The position numbers and the translations under genes are program-made. A stretch of DNA of 64,000 nucleotides, taken from contig CP136069.1 of assembly GCA_032622095.1 (NCBI GenBank), forward strand, positions 2,017,462 to 2,081,461. The letters are read 5' to 3'. The stretch comes from Siphonodentalium dalli. Taxonomy: Eukaryota > Mollusca > Scaphopoda > Gadilida > Siphonodentaliidae. The notes below the pieces were generated by a model, which saw only the letters and a program-made list of their open reading frames with translations, ran no database searches and had not been told where the DNA came from. This document shows, piece after piece, positions 13,615 through 24,012 of this stretch (its first letter is position 1; each line of letters begins with the position of its first letter).

Positions 13615-13974
13615 ATGCACAAGTCATCAATAGCCAAAATTAGTTTTTGCACCTTTTATAGCTCGAACAAGTTATTACAGACCACAGTTGTTGGAAACTT
13701 GTGTCAAAACTTCGAAAGAATAAATATCTCCACCTCTACTAGTACTTACAATACTGTCAATAGCAAGCCCACGGGTAGCCATGGGGCTTCGTACCCTTTG
13801 AACGAACTGCCCTTTTTACTGCAAGTGCCCGGTGGTGGTGATCGCCATTCAGGTGAACATGTCATGTGCAGCATTTGCTGTGCGGCAATTACCGACAGGG
13901 ACCTCTCTTCGAACGAACGATGTATATACGTACCAGTATATATATATAGTCACATGTACTTAATGCAGACTTAG
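13615..13974 (+). CDS. Unrecognised 119-codon open frame
   Basis: One ATG-initiated frame of 119 codons inside the 11.9-kb insertion. The middle is rich in Ser, Thr and Asn, and a Cys cluster (MCSICC) lies about 35 residues from the end. No signal peptide, membrane segment or known domain was recognised. It is the longest plus-strand frame within the insertion, but in AT-rich repeat-derived DNA a frame of this length can occur by chance. I would treat it as hypothetical and probably not a gene. Confidence 0.15.
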   Translation: MHKSSIAKISFCTFYSSNKLLQTTVVGNLCQNFERINISTSTSTYNTVNSKPTGSHGASYPLNELPFLLQVPGGGDRHSGEHVMCSICCAAITDRDLSSNERCIYVPVYIYSHMYLMQT

Positions 13975-14150
13975 TCTCGACAGAGACTGGTGCACACAAA
14001 TTCAATAAATACAAATGTATAAACTGCCAACCCATGTCGGTATAAAGCTGCTATTACAGACATGCGGCTGATGCATGAGGCTACATGTAGATGGGTTTTT
14101 ATATATAGGCACAACGTTTCAAATCATATATATTATATAAATCACTGGGT

Positions 14151-14211
14151 TTGTGGCTGATGCAGTTAAGCACATATTTAAATCGAATGGGTTTAACTGC
14201 ATCAGCCACAA
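14151..14211. repeat. Perfect 19-bp inverted repeat (hairpin)
   Basis: 14,151-14,169 and 14,193-14,211 are exact reverse complements around a 23-base loop; the core is GTGGCTGATGCAGTTAA. No polyT tract or promoter is evident, so a transcribed terminator or small RNA is not supported. Confidence 0.85.
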
Positions 14212-15042
14212 CCTCAGTTGTCGCACGCGTCAGTCGCAGGTCTGTGAAAACAGGAATTCGACTTGCATAAAGTAGCCTGACAGAATCACTGGATATAAAG
14301 ACCAATGTATACAGCAAAAGGGTATCGTGTAAACTATATCCTTCGAATGTCCGGCGAATGTCATATTAGCCTATAGCCGGGGCAGAGACTGGTAATGCTA
14401 CAATTAACCTATGTCCATCAACCGTGGTCAAAATTTTCAACTGTTCTAAATATCGTTGAATTCCAGACATGTACTAGTACATTTATAGTCAGAAATTTCA
14501 CAAGAAACAATAGGTTGAAATCTTTTTGTAGATTGATTATCAAACAATCTATTAGTGTGGAATAATTTGTGTTAGACCAACAGATCAGGTCTGATGTTTC
14601 TAAAACCTTGAGGCTACGCAATAGATGCTATAGGATTTTGCAATTTGTATGTTCAAATTTCAAATGTTCTCACACGGCCCAGTGAATTCTGTGTCACTGA
14701 TCACACAAGGATGGAGTTGTATTAATAATAATAACATGCATGAGCGTTATGTTTTATTAACAGCCCTTGGACCTATTTGTGGTCCTTGACTGTCGGGACA
14801 TTATTTAATGCCCTCCAATATTATTATTATACCCCCCCCCCCCCTCCTGCAAGTTGTGGGGGGTTATACTGGAAACATTTAAGCCCTCCTTCTGTCCATG
14901 GACACAAATTTGTGCAGAGTATTTCTGAGTCATTTTTAATCATTTTCCATGAAATTTGGCACAGACAGCAACCACAATGATAACATGTGCACCTGTGATT
15001 ATGAAGTCTGTCCAATTGTTTTTAGTTATCCCCCTTTTTGAC
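14212..15042. other. No gene seen; poly-C tract at about 14,833-14,846
   Basis: AT-rich sequence with a C homopolymer next to a TTATTATTATA run. The motif CACCTGTGATTATGAAGTC near 14,990 recurs in related form near 15,618, which suggests fragments of one dispersed repeat around copy B. Confidence 0.4.
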
Positions 15043-15046
15043 TTAA

Positions 15047-15443
15047 ATGTACTCAATCCGATCAGAGGGTCCCCATCGCAACAGATTCCAACAACAACAA
15101 AATTTTATCAAAGGTCTCTTTAGTTATCAGAATCAAATAATTATCCAAAAATAATGCTAATAATGCTGTGAACTATCGTATATAATTGCCCAAAATCTGT
15201 TGTATAGCAACATTTTGTTCAATGGAATTTAGTATCAAAAGTATGTCGGTCGGCTTTTTCGGGAAACTTCTGTGACAGAAAGTATTCCTGATAATGAAAA
15301 ATAATAGATTTCTAAAATCGATATCTAATAAATCTGAGCTTTGATGGGTGCCTTCCTCGACTCGAATCAAATATTGTTTACCCCTGAAGCCAGCGAAGCC
15401 ATTGAAATAGTAATTGAGAGGAGTTTTATCTGATTGAGTATCT
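15047..15443. mobile_element. TTAA-flanked foldback element, copy B
   Basis: 397 bp between TTAA at 15,043-15,046 and 15,444-15,447. The left end has GTACTCAATCCGATC and the right end GATTGAGTATCT. The right arm shares the GATTTCTAAAATCGATATC, CCTCGACTCGAATCAAATA and AATAGTAATTGAGAGGAG segments with copy A. No coding capacity. Confidence 0.75.
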
Positions 15444-15447
15444 TTAA

Positions 15448-15878
15448 GAAATGTTTTAATATATTATACATGGGTATTACTTTGAGCTTTTGTTCCTATA
15501 ATTTTTGGTCAATTGTTTCAAAACTTTCAGACATTTAGTACCATGGGAAACTGCATTATTCCTACATTTTTTGTTAAATTTTTTTAAATGGCAGATATTT
15601 ATTACCATGGGAATCTGTGCACCTGCGATTTTAAAGTCGGTCAGAGTGCACTTGCACTTTACTTGCTACCAAAGCTCATATACAGAGAATACTCTTTTTT
15701 ATTTTATCTTCTTTTTTCCCCCGTTTCATGCAGAACATAACTCAACATTTGAGTTGAGTTGCTATGGATGCTTGCGACAAAAATGGCCAAGATAAGTTCA
15801 TCATTAGTTATTGTCGTTAAAGAGACTGTTCAGCAGACATTCTACTAGTACTTATGTTCCAATTCACAATTTTAACTG
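15448..15878. other. No gene seen; fragmentary repeat
   Basis: Contains two similar short segments (TTTAGTACCATGGGAA near 15,535 and TTATTACCATGGGAAT near 15,600). No coding signal. Confidence 0.4.
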
Positions 15879-15890
15879 GCTCCAACTTGA

Positions 15891-16177
15891 TTGGTTTGGT
15901 TTATTAGGGTTTATCGTCATTCTAGCCGCTAGGCCACACATGATGTTGTCAATTTTACTGGTGGAGGAAAGACCACGCAGAGGCTTGATTTCACCAAGAA
16001 ATCGTCCCACTGCGTATAGAAACCACCAACCCCCAGAAAGCAACTGACAAAACTTGCCCAGATACATGATTCCAGTCACCCTTCCTGACAGGGTTCGAAC
16101 CAGCTTCGTCAGCGCTGGACGGCCTGTGACGGTGTAATTCACCTGGCACACTACCGATTCGACCACCGGGGGCTCCT
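15891..16177 (-). mobile_element. tRNA-derived SINE with 12-bp target-site duplication
   Basis: 287 bp inserted on the minus strand. The 5' head (from 16,177 leftward) has an A-box-like TGGTCGAATCGG at 16,154-16,165 and a B box GGTTCGAACCC at 16,091-16,101, in the order and rough spacing of a tRNA-type RNA polymerase III promoter. The body continues past the tRNA-like head and ends in an A/C-rich tail (AATAAACCAAACC). The 12-mer GCTCCAACTTGA occurs directly at both sides (15,879-15,890 and 16,178-16,189), as expected of LINE-mediated insertion. This is not a functional tRNA gene: the head cannot close a standard acceptor stem and it carries a long non-tRNA body. Confidence 0.85.
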
Positions 16178-16490
16178 GCTCCAACTTGAAAACAAATTTG
16201 ACTTCTTGTCTGATATAATACAACATGTGTTGGATATTTTAGGAGGTGGTGTGGGGAAGGGTGGCTTTATACATTTCAAATTCAAGGTGCATCCCTCCCC
16301 AATGGAGACGCTCCATCCACGTCCCTGATGATTGTTGGTGAAGTACATATGTGATTTTATAGCCCTGGAAGTTATTGCTGTGGCCAATTTTCAGATTTCA
16401 TGTGTATGTATACAATTGCAATTAAATAACTAGTCTGAGTAATAGCTTTTTCTAATGAAAACAATATTGTAATAAGTGTTTACTAATTTT

Positions 16491-16613
16491 TGCAGATAAC
16501 CTCAGCTTATCGTAAGAATGAGTGATGTGATCCTCTGAATTTGCTGCAAGACAACTTCGCCATAATTCTGGAATTTGTGAGAGGACAAAACATTTCCAAT
16601 GGCAGTCTGTGTC
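16491..16613 (+). other. Exon-like segment, not coding
   Basis: A polypyrimidine/TTTTTGCAG acceptor-like site precedes 16,496, and a GTGAGTAA donor-like site follows 16,613. All three frames contain stops, so if spliced it would be a non-coding or pseudogene exon. Similar acceptor-like sites (ATATTTGCAG before 16,966 and TATTTTTTCAG before 19,233) follow on the same strand. This is weak evidence for a decayed spliced transcript. Confidence 0.2.
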
Positions 16614-16959
16614 TGTGAGTAAAATATAATAATGTTACTTTGCATTTCAACTAATCTTTTAATTTTGCGGGGCATTGGGGCTACATGATCGGACTCACAT
16701 GTATCACAACCTACATGCACATGTACAGTCGGTCAGGATGCTGAAATCAATCATCCAGATGAACTACTCTCATAATGAGGGAGTGCTTACGACTCTACGC
16801 CAATGCCATCGATGTGTGCTTCTTACGGAACACTCATTTTAGCACTGCGAAGCTCAACAGGGATATTATATAGATATATTCTTCGCTGATGTTGAATCAA
16901 ATATGAATCATATACTCATGCAGCAGCATGTGTTTAATTGAATATGATTTTTTTAATAT

Positions 16960-17166
16960 TTGCAGGATCCTAAAATTAAGTTACCCCTAGTGTCATCGAG
17001 AATCTTTTATCAAATGAGTTGCAGAAGGTGCATGGATATATTTTGCGACAGCAAAACTCGAGCAGAATGTAATTATTCACTGTCCACCATGATTTTGATA
17101 AAATATTTGAGATTATGGTACAAGTTGTGTTCTGTATTTATTCTACACCATTGTGTCAATCCATGA
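16960..17166 (+). CDS. Unrecognised short frame after an acceptor-like site
   Basis: 68-codon frame overlapping a TTTGCAG acceptor-like site. It has a Cys/Arg-rich middle (MSCRRCMDIFCDS) and a hydrophobic end. I recognise no domain. It could be an exon of a decayed gene carried in the insertion, or chance. Confidence 0.12.
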   Translation: MQDPKIKLPLVSSRIFYQMSCRRCMDIFCDSKTRAECNYSLSTMILIKYLRLWYKLCSVFILHHCVNP

Positions 17167-17169
17167 GTC

Positions 17170-17944
17170 AGCTACCTTTATTGTGATTTAAGTCTGATGG
17201 ATAACCGGTTATGATCGGGACATCACCTGAAGCTGATTGTTGACATACTAAATGTACCTATAATAGCTGTTTGTCACCTTTCTTGGTGCCAACATCAACA
17301 AAAAATAGTTCCGGCTTCTATTCCACTAGAGGCATACAATAATAGGTATTCAATGGTGAGATTTGGTTGAATAGTCAATAGGTGTGGAATAAAGCTTTAT
17401 TTTATTTTACTTCTAATTACACAGCTGCAATATTTTGGTCTATTTCGTAAATTCAGTTACATTGTTGGTATAATTTTTCAGCTTGTCCACGATAGTGCAA
17501 TCCTGATGTCATTGAGACTCACAACATATTTGACATCAATCATGACAGCCTATCCAGTACCAGAGAATTAATTTAATTTCTTGCCATGTTCAATATATAG
17601 CTAACTTGCCTAGATAGTGGACAAATATTATTACTTGATTGAATATTGGTGTGTAGGAAATACAAAACCAAACCACACCTGCAAACAATTGTCCTCTTAT
17701 CTGTTATGTTAAAGTGTTATGCTGCAAGATGCAATTTGACACTGGCCACTCATGTAATATTTCATGGAACTTGAGCCCCAACAAATTGGTGCAATAACGT
17801 TCACCGCATTGACAGTCTGTATACTAACTATACTCACATGTTTTTTTAATATTTGGAGTGATTATTTATTTTACTTCATTGTATAATAATTATATAAAGC
17901 ATTTCATGTATAATTTAGCGTGCAAACTCTCAAGTTGATTCAAT
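17170..17944. other. No gene seen
   Basis: AT-rich, with no coding or repeat structure that I can support. Confidence 0.5.
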
Positions 17945-18345
17945 GAACCCCATATATTCAGCTTCCAACAACATATTTTGAAATGCTGCTTCAGTTATCA
18001 GAATCGATTAATTGCTCAAAAATAATGTCAATTATAGTATAAAATTGCTCAAAATGTGTTATTTATCAACATGTTTTTCAATGAAAATTTTGCCTCATTA
18101 TCAACACAAAGCTACTTGATTCTAGAGTTATCTTCAACCGCAATTTGGTCCAAGACCATTGGCCCGTTGACTTTTTCCCAGGCACTATTAAGTCTCGATG
18201 GTGAAAAATAATAGATTTAAAAATGAATATGTAATAACTCTTAGCTTTGGTGGGTGGGTTCATCGACTCAAATCAAATATCCTCCCACCCGAATCCAAAT
18301 ATATTGTAATTGAGCCTTATTGAGGGCATCTAATCGGATGATGCA
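17945..18345. mobile_element. TTAA-type foldback element, degenerate copy C
   Basis: Same body as copy B in diverged form: TTATCAGAATCGATTAATTG, TCAAAATGTGTTATTTATCAAC and TCGACTCAAATCAAATATCC all have counterparts in copy B in the same order. Ends are eroded (right end near ATCTAATCGGATGATG), so the boundaries are approximate. Confidence 0.6.
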
Positions 18346-18738
18346 TACTTAATATTGATTATATTTAAACAGTTTACAGCTCTGTTTGTTCTGAGCAATA
18401 ACTATTTCTAAAAATAGTGACAAATATATGTCCCACAGGGCAACTTGATAGTCACATTATATAAGGAAATCAATATTAATTGATAGTAGTGTTCCCAGGT
18501 AGGTGTTTTTGATTCATTTCTCTTATGTTATACCGAGGAAACTACATTGTATATACTTGTTGTGGGAACAGATAATTCATCTTTAAATTGAAGCCTGGAA
18601 ATCATAGAGTGTGTCATTTCATGTTTGGGAAATATGATTAACATTGGTACAAGTGACCTAGATAGCTGGAACCTGATTTGTGGATTTTCATCAACAAGTT
18701 GGGTGAGGTGTGTCTGAAAATGGTTGGTTAAATGTTAA

Positions 18739-19137
18739 AGGTACTCAATCCGATTAGACCCTCATAAATTACTATTTCTTTGGCTTCGGAGGTAAAAAAA
18801 ATAATTGATTCGAGTCGAGTAACCTACCCATCAACACTCAGAGTGATCAGATATAAATTTTTGAAGTTTTGTTATCTCTTGTTTCTGGCCCAGAACATGC
18901 CGTCAAAAGGAAGTTCTCAGTGCTTCATTTTAGAGTTATCCATCTTCGTCCGTTTGAATAAATGTTTCTGTTGCAATTATTAGTACACATCTCGAGAAAA
19001 TTACAAATTTAAAAAAAGAATCAATATCTGATCATTCCGAGCTTTGATGGATGGGTTCCTCGACTCAAATTAATTATTTTTAACCCCTGAAGCCGAAGAA
19101 ATAGTAATTTAGGGGTGCTTAATCAGATTGAGTACCT
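18739..19137. mobile_element. TTAA-flanked foldback element, copy D (best-preserved termini)
   Basis: 399 bp between TTAA at 18,735-18,738 and 19,138-19,141. Termini AGGTACTCAATCCGATTAG and its near complement ending GATTGAGTACCT extend into inverted arms of more than 100 bp, including AATTACTATTTCTTTGGCTT against AAGCCGAAGAAATAGTAATT. There is no open frame of note, so it is a MITE. TTAA duplication is typical of piggyBac and Kolobok families; which one applies here is not determined. Confidence 0.8.
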
Positions 19138-19141
19138 TTAA

Positions 19142-20180
19142 GATCCATGCTATAATAGATTTTTTTCAGTTCAAATCATGACATACATAAAAAATAATTT
19201 AAAATTCTGACTTCATATATTTATTTTTTCAGGATGACTACAGAATTAGATATACAATGTGCTATATGAAGAAGTAGAGGTCTACCATACAGTAATGATA
19301 TGTTACTACTTCTAGCTTCAAAATGCCATGAGTTGAATTTCCCATTCAAGGTGGATGACAAACAGTATTTATGGACCAGTTCTCAAATGTGTGACAATCT
19401 TCATCCGTGTAATATCATACACATGCTTTGTAAATTACCATGCAATATGTTATTGTGAAGGAGGATGGATGATAAGTCACATTATTGTGATTGATGATCT
19501 GACAATCTTCAACTAAGGAATTTTCTGTTCTCTGTTCATTAAAATCATGATAAAAGAAGCCTTGATTTTGGCTAACTACAGGATTGGAGCAGTGGTCATA
19601 CTATTATTCCTCTAATTTATTAACTGACTGAAACAGCTGAAGTGGACTATCTAATAACATTTCTCCAGTGAACATGTCTGCTTGTGCCTCAACTGTTACT
19701 GTAGTGTCAACCAGAGTTTGAAGGCTCCTGCAGCACATGCAATATGAATTTTCAGCTTCATTTGTTGGATATGTAGTTATATACCATTAAAATAAAGTTC
19801 ATGTAAAATAATTATACTCTTTGAGAATAAACTTTCCTCTATCAAAGTAATGGTGCTAACATTGTATTGAAAAACGATGTCAGTTTAATATAATATGGGT
19901 TTATTTATCTGCTGAAAATAGGATAAGTCAGTGGGGTGTACAATTAAATAACATCAAAGAGACCATATTTTATCTTGGTGTTTGGTGTGATGACACCTTA
20001 TCAGTGTTCTGTGTATTCTGCTTCTGAATTGTAATGTTCATGTAAGCATTGATACTGAATCTTAATTGCCATGATACACATGAAAGTAATAGAGAAGTGA
20101 TTCCTGTTCAATGACTGGTGGTATCCTAACTACAGTATATGTAACGCAACAGAAATTGCTGGTCCCACTTTTACTTGTAA
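19142..20180. other. No gene seen
   Basis: AT-rich, with an acceptor-like TTTTTTCAG before 19,233 and otherwise no supported structure. Confidence 0.45.
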
Positions 20181-21400
20181 CTTCTTTCGTAAATTTTAAC
20201 AGTACTTATCTGACAGTGCTGTCTCGTCAAAAGTTCAAAACAGATAAAAACGATAAATTTAATATATGCTCAGTTTTCGAAAAAACCTCATGTCATTGAT
20301 GCGGGAGAGGTGGCTTGGAATCATTCCAAAGATCCTCATGCCCTGTCCATTGAAGAGGTGACTTCGATGATGACTACAGAATAAGAGCAATTATTAAAAT
20401 GCATGTAACATGCATGTAACTCTATTCATAATAGCATTGTTTGTATTGTCATTGCCATTTTATTGTACCGGTATATATGAATTTCAATGCCAACTTTCTC
20501 TGAAGTTAGTTCCATTCCACAAATCCGTTATACATGTATATGATAACTAATGGGTTGATACTTTTTGGAGAGTGTTGTGTCCTCTTGTCAAAACTTATCA
20601 AAATGATATTTTCATGCTCACTCAGTTTTTGAAAAATCCTCTTGTCATTGACAAGGGAGAGGTGACTTGGAGTCATTCTAAAGATCCTCATACCCTGTCA
20701 ATTGAAGAGGTGACTTCGATGCCTTATCCTGGATGCAAGCAATTAAAATATAAACTTGACTGCATCTAACTTTTCCGGTTCAATATAATTGTTTAATTGC
20801 CAATTTATTTTACAGGCAAATGACAATGCCAACTATGGGTGATGTTCGATCAATTAAGCGTACTGGATGTATATCTAATAGCACATTCCTCAGGATTTTA
20901 TTCTGGGTAACATTTTTCTGACAATGCTGTGTTTTCTCAACAAAATTTATCAATATGATACTTTCATTCTCAGTTTTTGAAAGATCTTCTTGTCATTGAC
21001 ATGGGAGAGGTGGCTTGGAGTCAATCCGAAGATCCTCGTGCCCTGTCAATTGAAGAAGTGGCTTCAAAACTGAGAATGAAAGTATCATATTGATAAATTT
21101 TGTTGAGAAAACACAGCATTGTCAGAAAAATGTTACCCAGAATAAAATTCCGAGGAATGTGCTATTAGATATACATCCAGTACACTTAATTGATCGAACA
21201 TCACCCATAGTTGGCATTGTCATTTGCCTGTAAAATAAATTGGCAATTAAACAATTATATTGAACCGGAAAAGTTAGATAAATAGTGAGTTAAACTTTTC
21301 TTGCCCATTTCATTGTCATTGCAAATTTATTATACCAGTACATGTAAATGCCAATGTAATATGAGGTCCATTCAGCATATATAACATATGATAGCATGTT
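20180..21400. repeat. About 350-bp imperfect tandem triplication
   Basis: The segment GGGAGAGGTGRCTTGGARTCA recurs at about 20,297, 20,652 and 21,002, each followed by AAGATCCTC, a CCTGTCMATTGAAGA stretch and a GACTTC/GGCTTC end. Upstream parts (TCTGACARTGCTGT, CTCAGTTTT) match too. The middle copy keeps a 65-codon frame (20,572-20,769) with a plausible amino-acid mix, while the outer copies are interrupted. This could be decayed coding sequence; I do not recognise a family. Confidence 0.7.
20764..21279. repeat. Large palindrome, 214-bp arms and 88-bp loop
   Basis: 20,764-20,977 and 21,066-21,279 are reverse complements with only a few mismatches (for example GCGTACTGG against GTGTACTGG, and CCTCAGGATT against CCTCGGAATT). 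The loop (20,978-21,065) holds the third copy of the 350-bp repeat core. The arms are far more alike than the neighbouring tandem copies, suggesting a recent inverted duplication or gene conversion between arms. Confidence 0.9.
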
Positions 21401-21579
21401 TTTCATGATTTGTTTTGGCCAATAAAAGAAAAGAAGTAATAATTATGGCTTTCAATATCAAACATTCTTACTGTGATGGCCTAAATTCAGTGGCCTCAAC
21501 CATGCGATTCTGATTCGACATTACAGTTGCTACATCACCCAAAAATGTCCAATATTTGCAAAAAAAATGCATGTAAATT

Positions 21580-22027
21580 TATTACACATAAAGTGTATAG
21601 ATTAGTTGGTACACAGTGTGTGTACCAAATATGCACAATACTGGGTACTATATACTACAAAATTGTGTAGGTTGTTACACAGATGTGTATAAATAAAGTA
21701 CACACTACTGTGTACTATGTACACAAATGTGTATAAATAAAGTACACACTAACTGTGTATTATCTGTGTACTAACTGTGTAGTAACTGTCTACCAACTGT
21801 TTACTACACACAAGTGTATAGCGACTACACATACATGTGTGTATAGAGCTACACGTATTGTGTGTACCAAAAATTGCTCTATACACATACAGGTGTGTGT
21901 ATAGAGCTACACATATTGTGTGTACCAAAATTGCTCTACAGTTTCTACACATAATTGTTGGAGAGCAGATGTTACACATATATGTGTACAAAGTGTGTAA
22001 CGTTTCTACACAGTGTTTTTTAGAGAG
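21580..22027. repeat. Right subterminal TGTGTA/TACACA-rich region
   Basis: Dozens of ACACA/TGTGT words, with a near-duplicated piece (TGTGTATAGAGCTACA at about 21,838 and 21,896). It ends with CTACACAGT, a T run and AGAGAG at the insertion boundary. It corresponds to the inverted left end at 10,099-10,260. Confidence 0.7.
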
Positions 22028-23169
22028 TATACCGCGGCACCACCTCGCTTAGACTGTATTCTTCATGCGATGTTTATATGAACACTGGTTCAGTGTATCA
22101 TGGTATGTATAGTATCGTTGATCATGTATCGTTATTTATACCGTATCATGAACAAGTGTATCTTTACATCCCTAGTTTAAAGTATACAGCGGCACCACCT
22201 CGCTTAGACTGTATTCTTCATGCGATGTTTATATGAACACTGTTTCAGTGTATCATGATATGTATAGTATTGTTGACCATGTATCGTTATTAATATCGTA
22301 TCACGAACAAGGGTATCGTTACATCCCTAGATTAAAGTATACCGCGGCACCACCTCGCTTAGACTGCATTCTTCATGCGATGTTTATATGAACACTGGTT
22401 CAGTGTATCATGGTATGTATAGTATCGTTGATCATGTATCGTTATTAATATCGTATCATGAACAAGTGTATCTTTACATCCCTAGTTTAAAGTATACAGC
22501 GGCACCACCTCGCTTAGACTGTATTCTTCATGCGATGTTTATATGAACACTGTTTCAGTGTATCATGATATGTATAGTATTGTTGACCATGTATCGTTAT
22601 TAATATCGTATCACGAACAAGGGTATCGTTACATCCCTAGATTAAAGTATACCGCGGCACCACCTCGCTTAGACTGCATTCTTCATGCGATGTTTATATG
22701 AACACTGGTTCAGTGTATCATGGTATGTATAGTATCGTTGATCATGTATCGTTATTAATATCGTATCATGAACAAGTGTATCGTTACATCCCTAGTTTAA
22801 AGTATACCGCGGCACCACCTCGCTTAGACTGCATTCTTCATGCGATATTTATATGAACACTGGTTCAGTGTATCATGATATGTATAGTATCGTTGATCAT
22901 GCATCGTTATTCATATCGTATCATGAACAAGGGTATCGTTTCATACCTATAGTTTAAAGTATACAGCGGCACCATCTCGCGTAGACTGCATTTTTTATGC
23001 GATGTTTATATGAACACTGGTTCAGTGTATCATGGTATGTATAGTATCGTTGATCATGTATCGTGATTAATATCGTATCATGAACAAGGGTATCGTTACA
23101 TCCCTAGTTTAATGTATACCGCGGCACCACCTCGCTTAGACTGTATTCTTCATGCGAAGTTTATATGAA
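22028..23169. repeat. 155-bp satellite array, right block
   Basis: The same unit as 1-10,098, resuming in phase after the insertion. Units at 22,079 and 22,389 begin a 310-bp (two-unit) duplication. It ends at about 23,169 after GAAGTTTATATGAAT, where unique sequence begins. Together with the left block this was probably one array. Confidence 0.95.
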
Positions 23170-23811
23170 TTATATATTTTTTCAAATCGTCATTATAAAC
23201 AGACCAGATCATGTTTTTTTTTCTGGGGTGGCGGGATACCCCCCTTCCGACAGTGTAGATATGGTATTTACCAATTGAAAACTTGGTGACTGAAAATGGC
23301 GGCGCCGGATGTTGAACGCTCACATGTTTCAAAATTTCCAGATCAATCAGGACAGAATTAACGCGATGCATGGCACTCACGGAAAATAAATTGGGTGTAA
23401 GCCGGTCATTAAAAAAATGTATGTGGTGTACAACGGTCAAAAAACAAAAATAGACGCTACGTTATTACTTGGTTACCATGGTTAAAAATAATAATATCGC
23501 AGTAAGATTACCTATGGATATCGCATGCATGTCAACTGCTAGCATTCGCTGTCGACGCTGTGATAATATTACCACTTGACCGCGGTTGACTGGCAGTATC
23601 ATCGCGGTCATTACCTGCATACAACCTAGTTAAATGGGTCTATTAATTGTCAGAACACTGTCAGAAAAGAGGCACAGAAACCAAGCTGAAGAACCAGTAG
23701 TTGGTTCTTCGTGCTTCAAACTCAGATGTAGAACCAAAATAACCTACAATTATTGCTATTTTGGTTCTTGAGAATTGAAGAATCAAAAGTGGACATACGG
23801 ATTATTAGCAA
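23170..23811. other. Array flank, no gene confirmed
   Basis: Contains a locally GC-rich patch with ATGGCGGCGCCGG at about 23,297, which looks like a good start context but runs only 21 codons to a stop with no convincing splice donor. A small hairpin (GAAGAACCA/TGGTTCTTC) lies near 23,690. Confidence 0.35.
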
Positions 23812-24012
23812 CTAAACTTCAATCATCGTAGTCATCACCATTATCATCGTAGTTGTTTTCGTCGTCATTAGCATCGTATGACCGTAATCACCGTAAGCAT
23901 CTTCATCGCAATCGTCAACGCTGTCGTCATCGTAGTCATCACCATTATCATCGTCACAATCACCATCTCTATCTTCGTCGTAGTCACCGTTATAATCGTA
24001 GTCATTATGAAT
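23812..24012. repeat. Degenerate GAT/GTC trinucleotide-type repeat
   Basis: Imperfect ATCGTAGTCATC and CATCACCATTATCATCG words recur through 200 bp. Read on the minus strand they give an Asp-rich stretch of about 45 residues, and on the plus strand a His/Arg/Ser-rich one, so the periodicity itself creates the frames. I read it as a microsatellite rather than an acidic protein exon. Confidence 0.75.

Larger units (their letters stand above)
10099..22027. mobile_element. 11.9-kb TA-target DNA transposon-like insertion in the satellite
   Basis: The left satellite block stops at a TA (10,097-10,098), followed by CTCTCT and then ACTGTGTAG. At the other end CTACACAGT precedes AGAGAG (ending 22,027), followed by TA (22,028-22,029) and the next bases of the satellite unit. 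Removing 10,099-22,027 and one TA restores an uninterrupted unit. The termini are imperfect inverted repeats of about 22 bp, and both subterminal regions are dense in TGTGTA/TACACA words. TA duplication is usual for Tc1/mariner-type elements, but the family is not identified and no transposase was recognised. It may be non-autonomous or heavily decayed, with many younger insertions inside. Confidence 0.75.

Noticed and set aside
14151-14211. Rho-independent-type terminator or microRNA precursor
   Set aside because: No T tract, no flanking transcript evidence, and bacterial terminators are not expected; kept only as a hairpin.
16091-16177. A tRNA gene, because of clear A and B boxes
   Set aside because: No proper acceptor or anticodon stem pairing; the segment is the head of a 287-bp SINE bounded by a 12-bp target duplication.
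23297-23362. Gene start at ATGGCGGCGCCGG
   Set aside because: Only 21 codons before a stop and no convincing splice donor within them.
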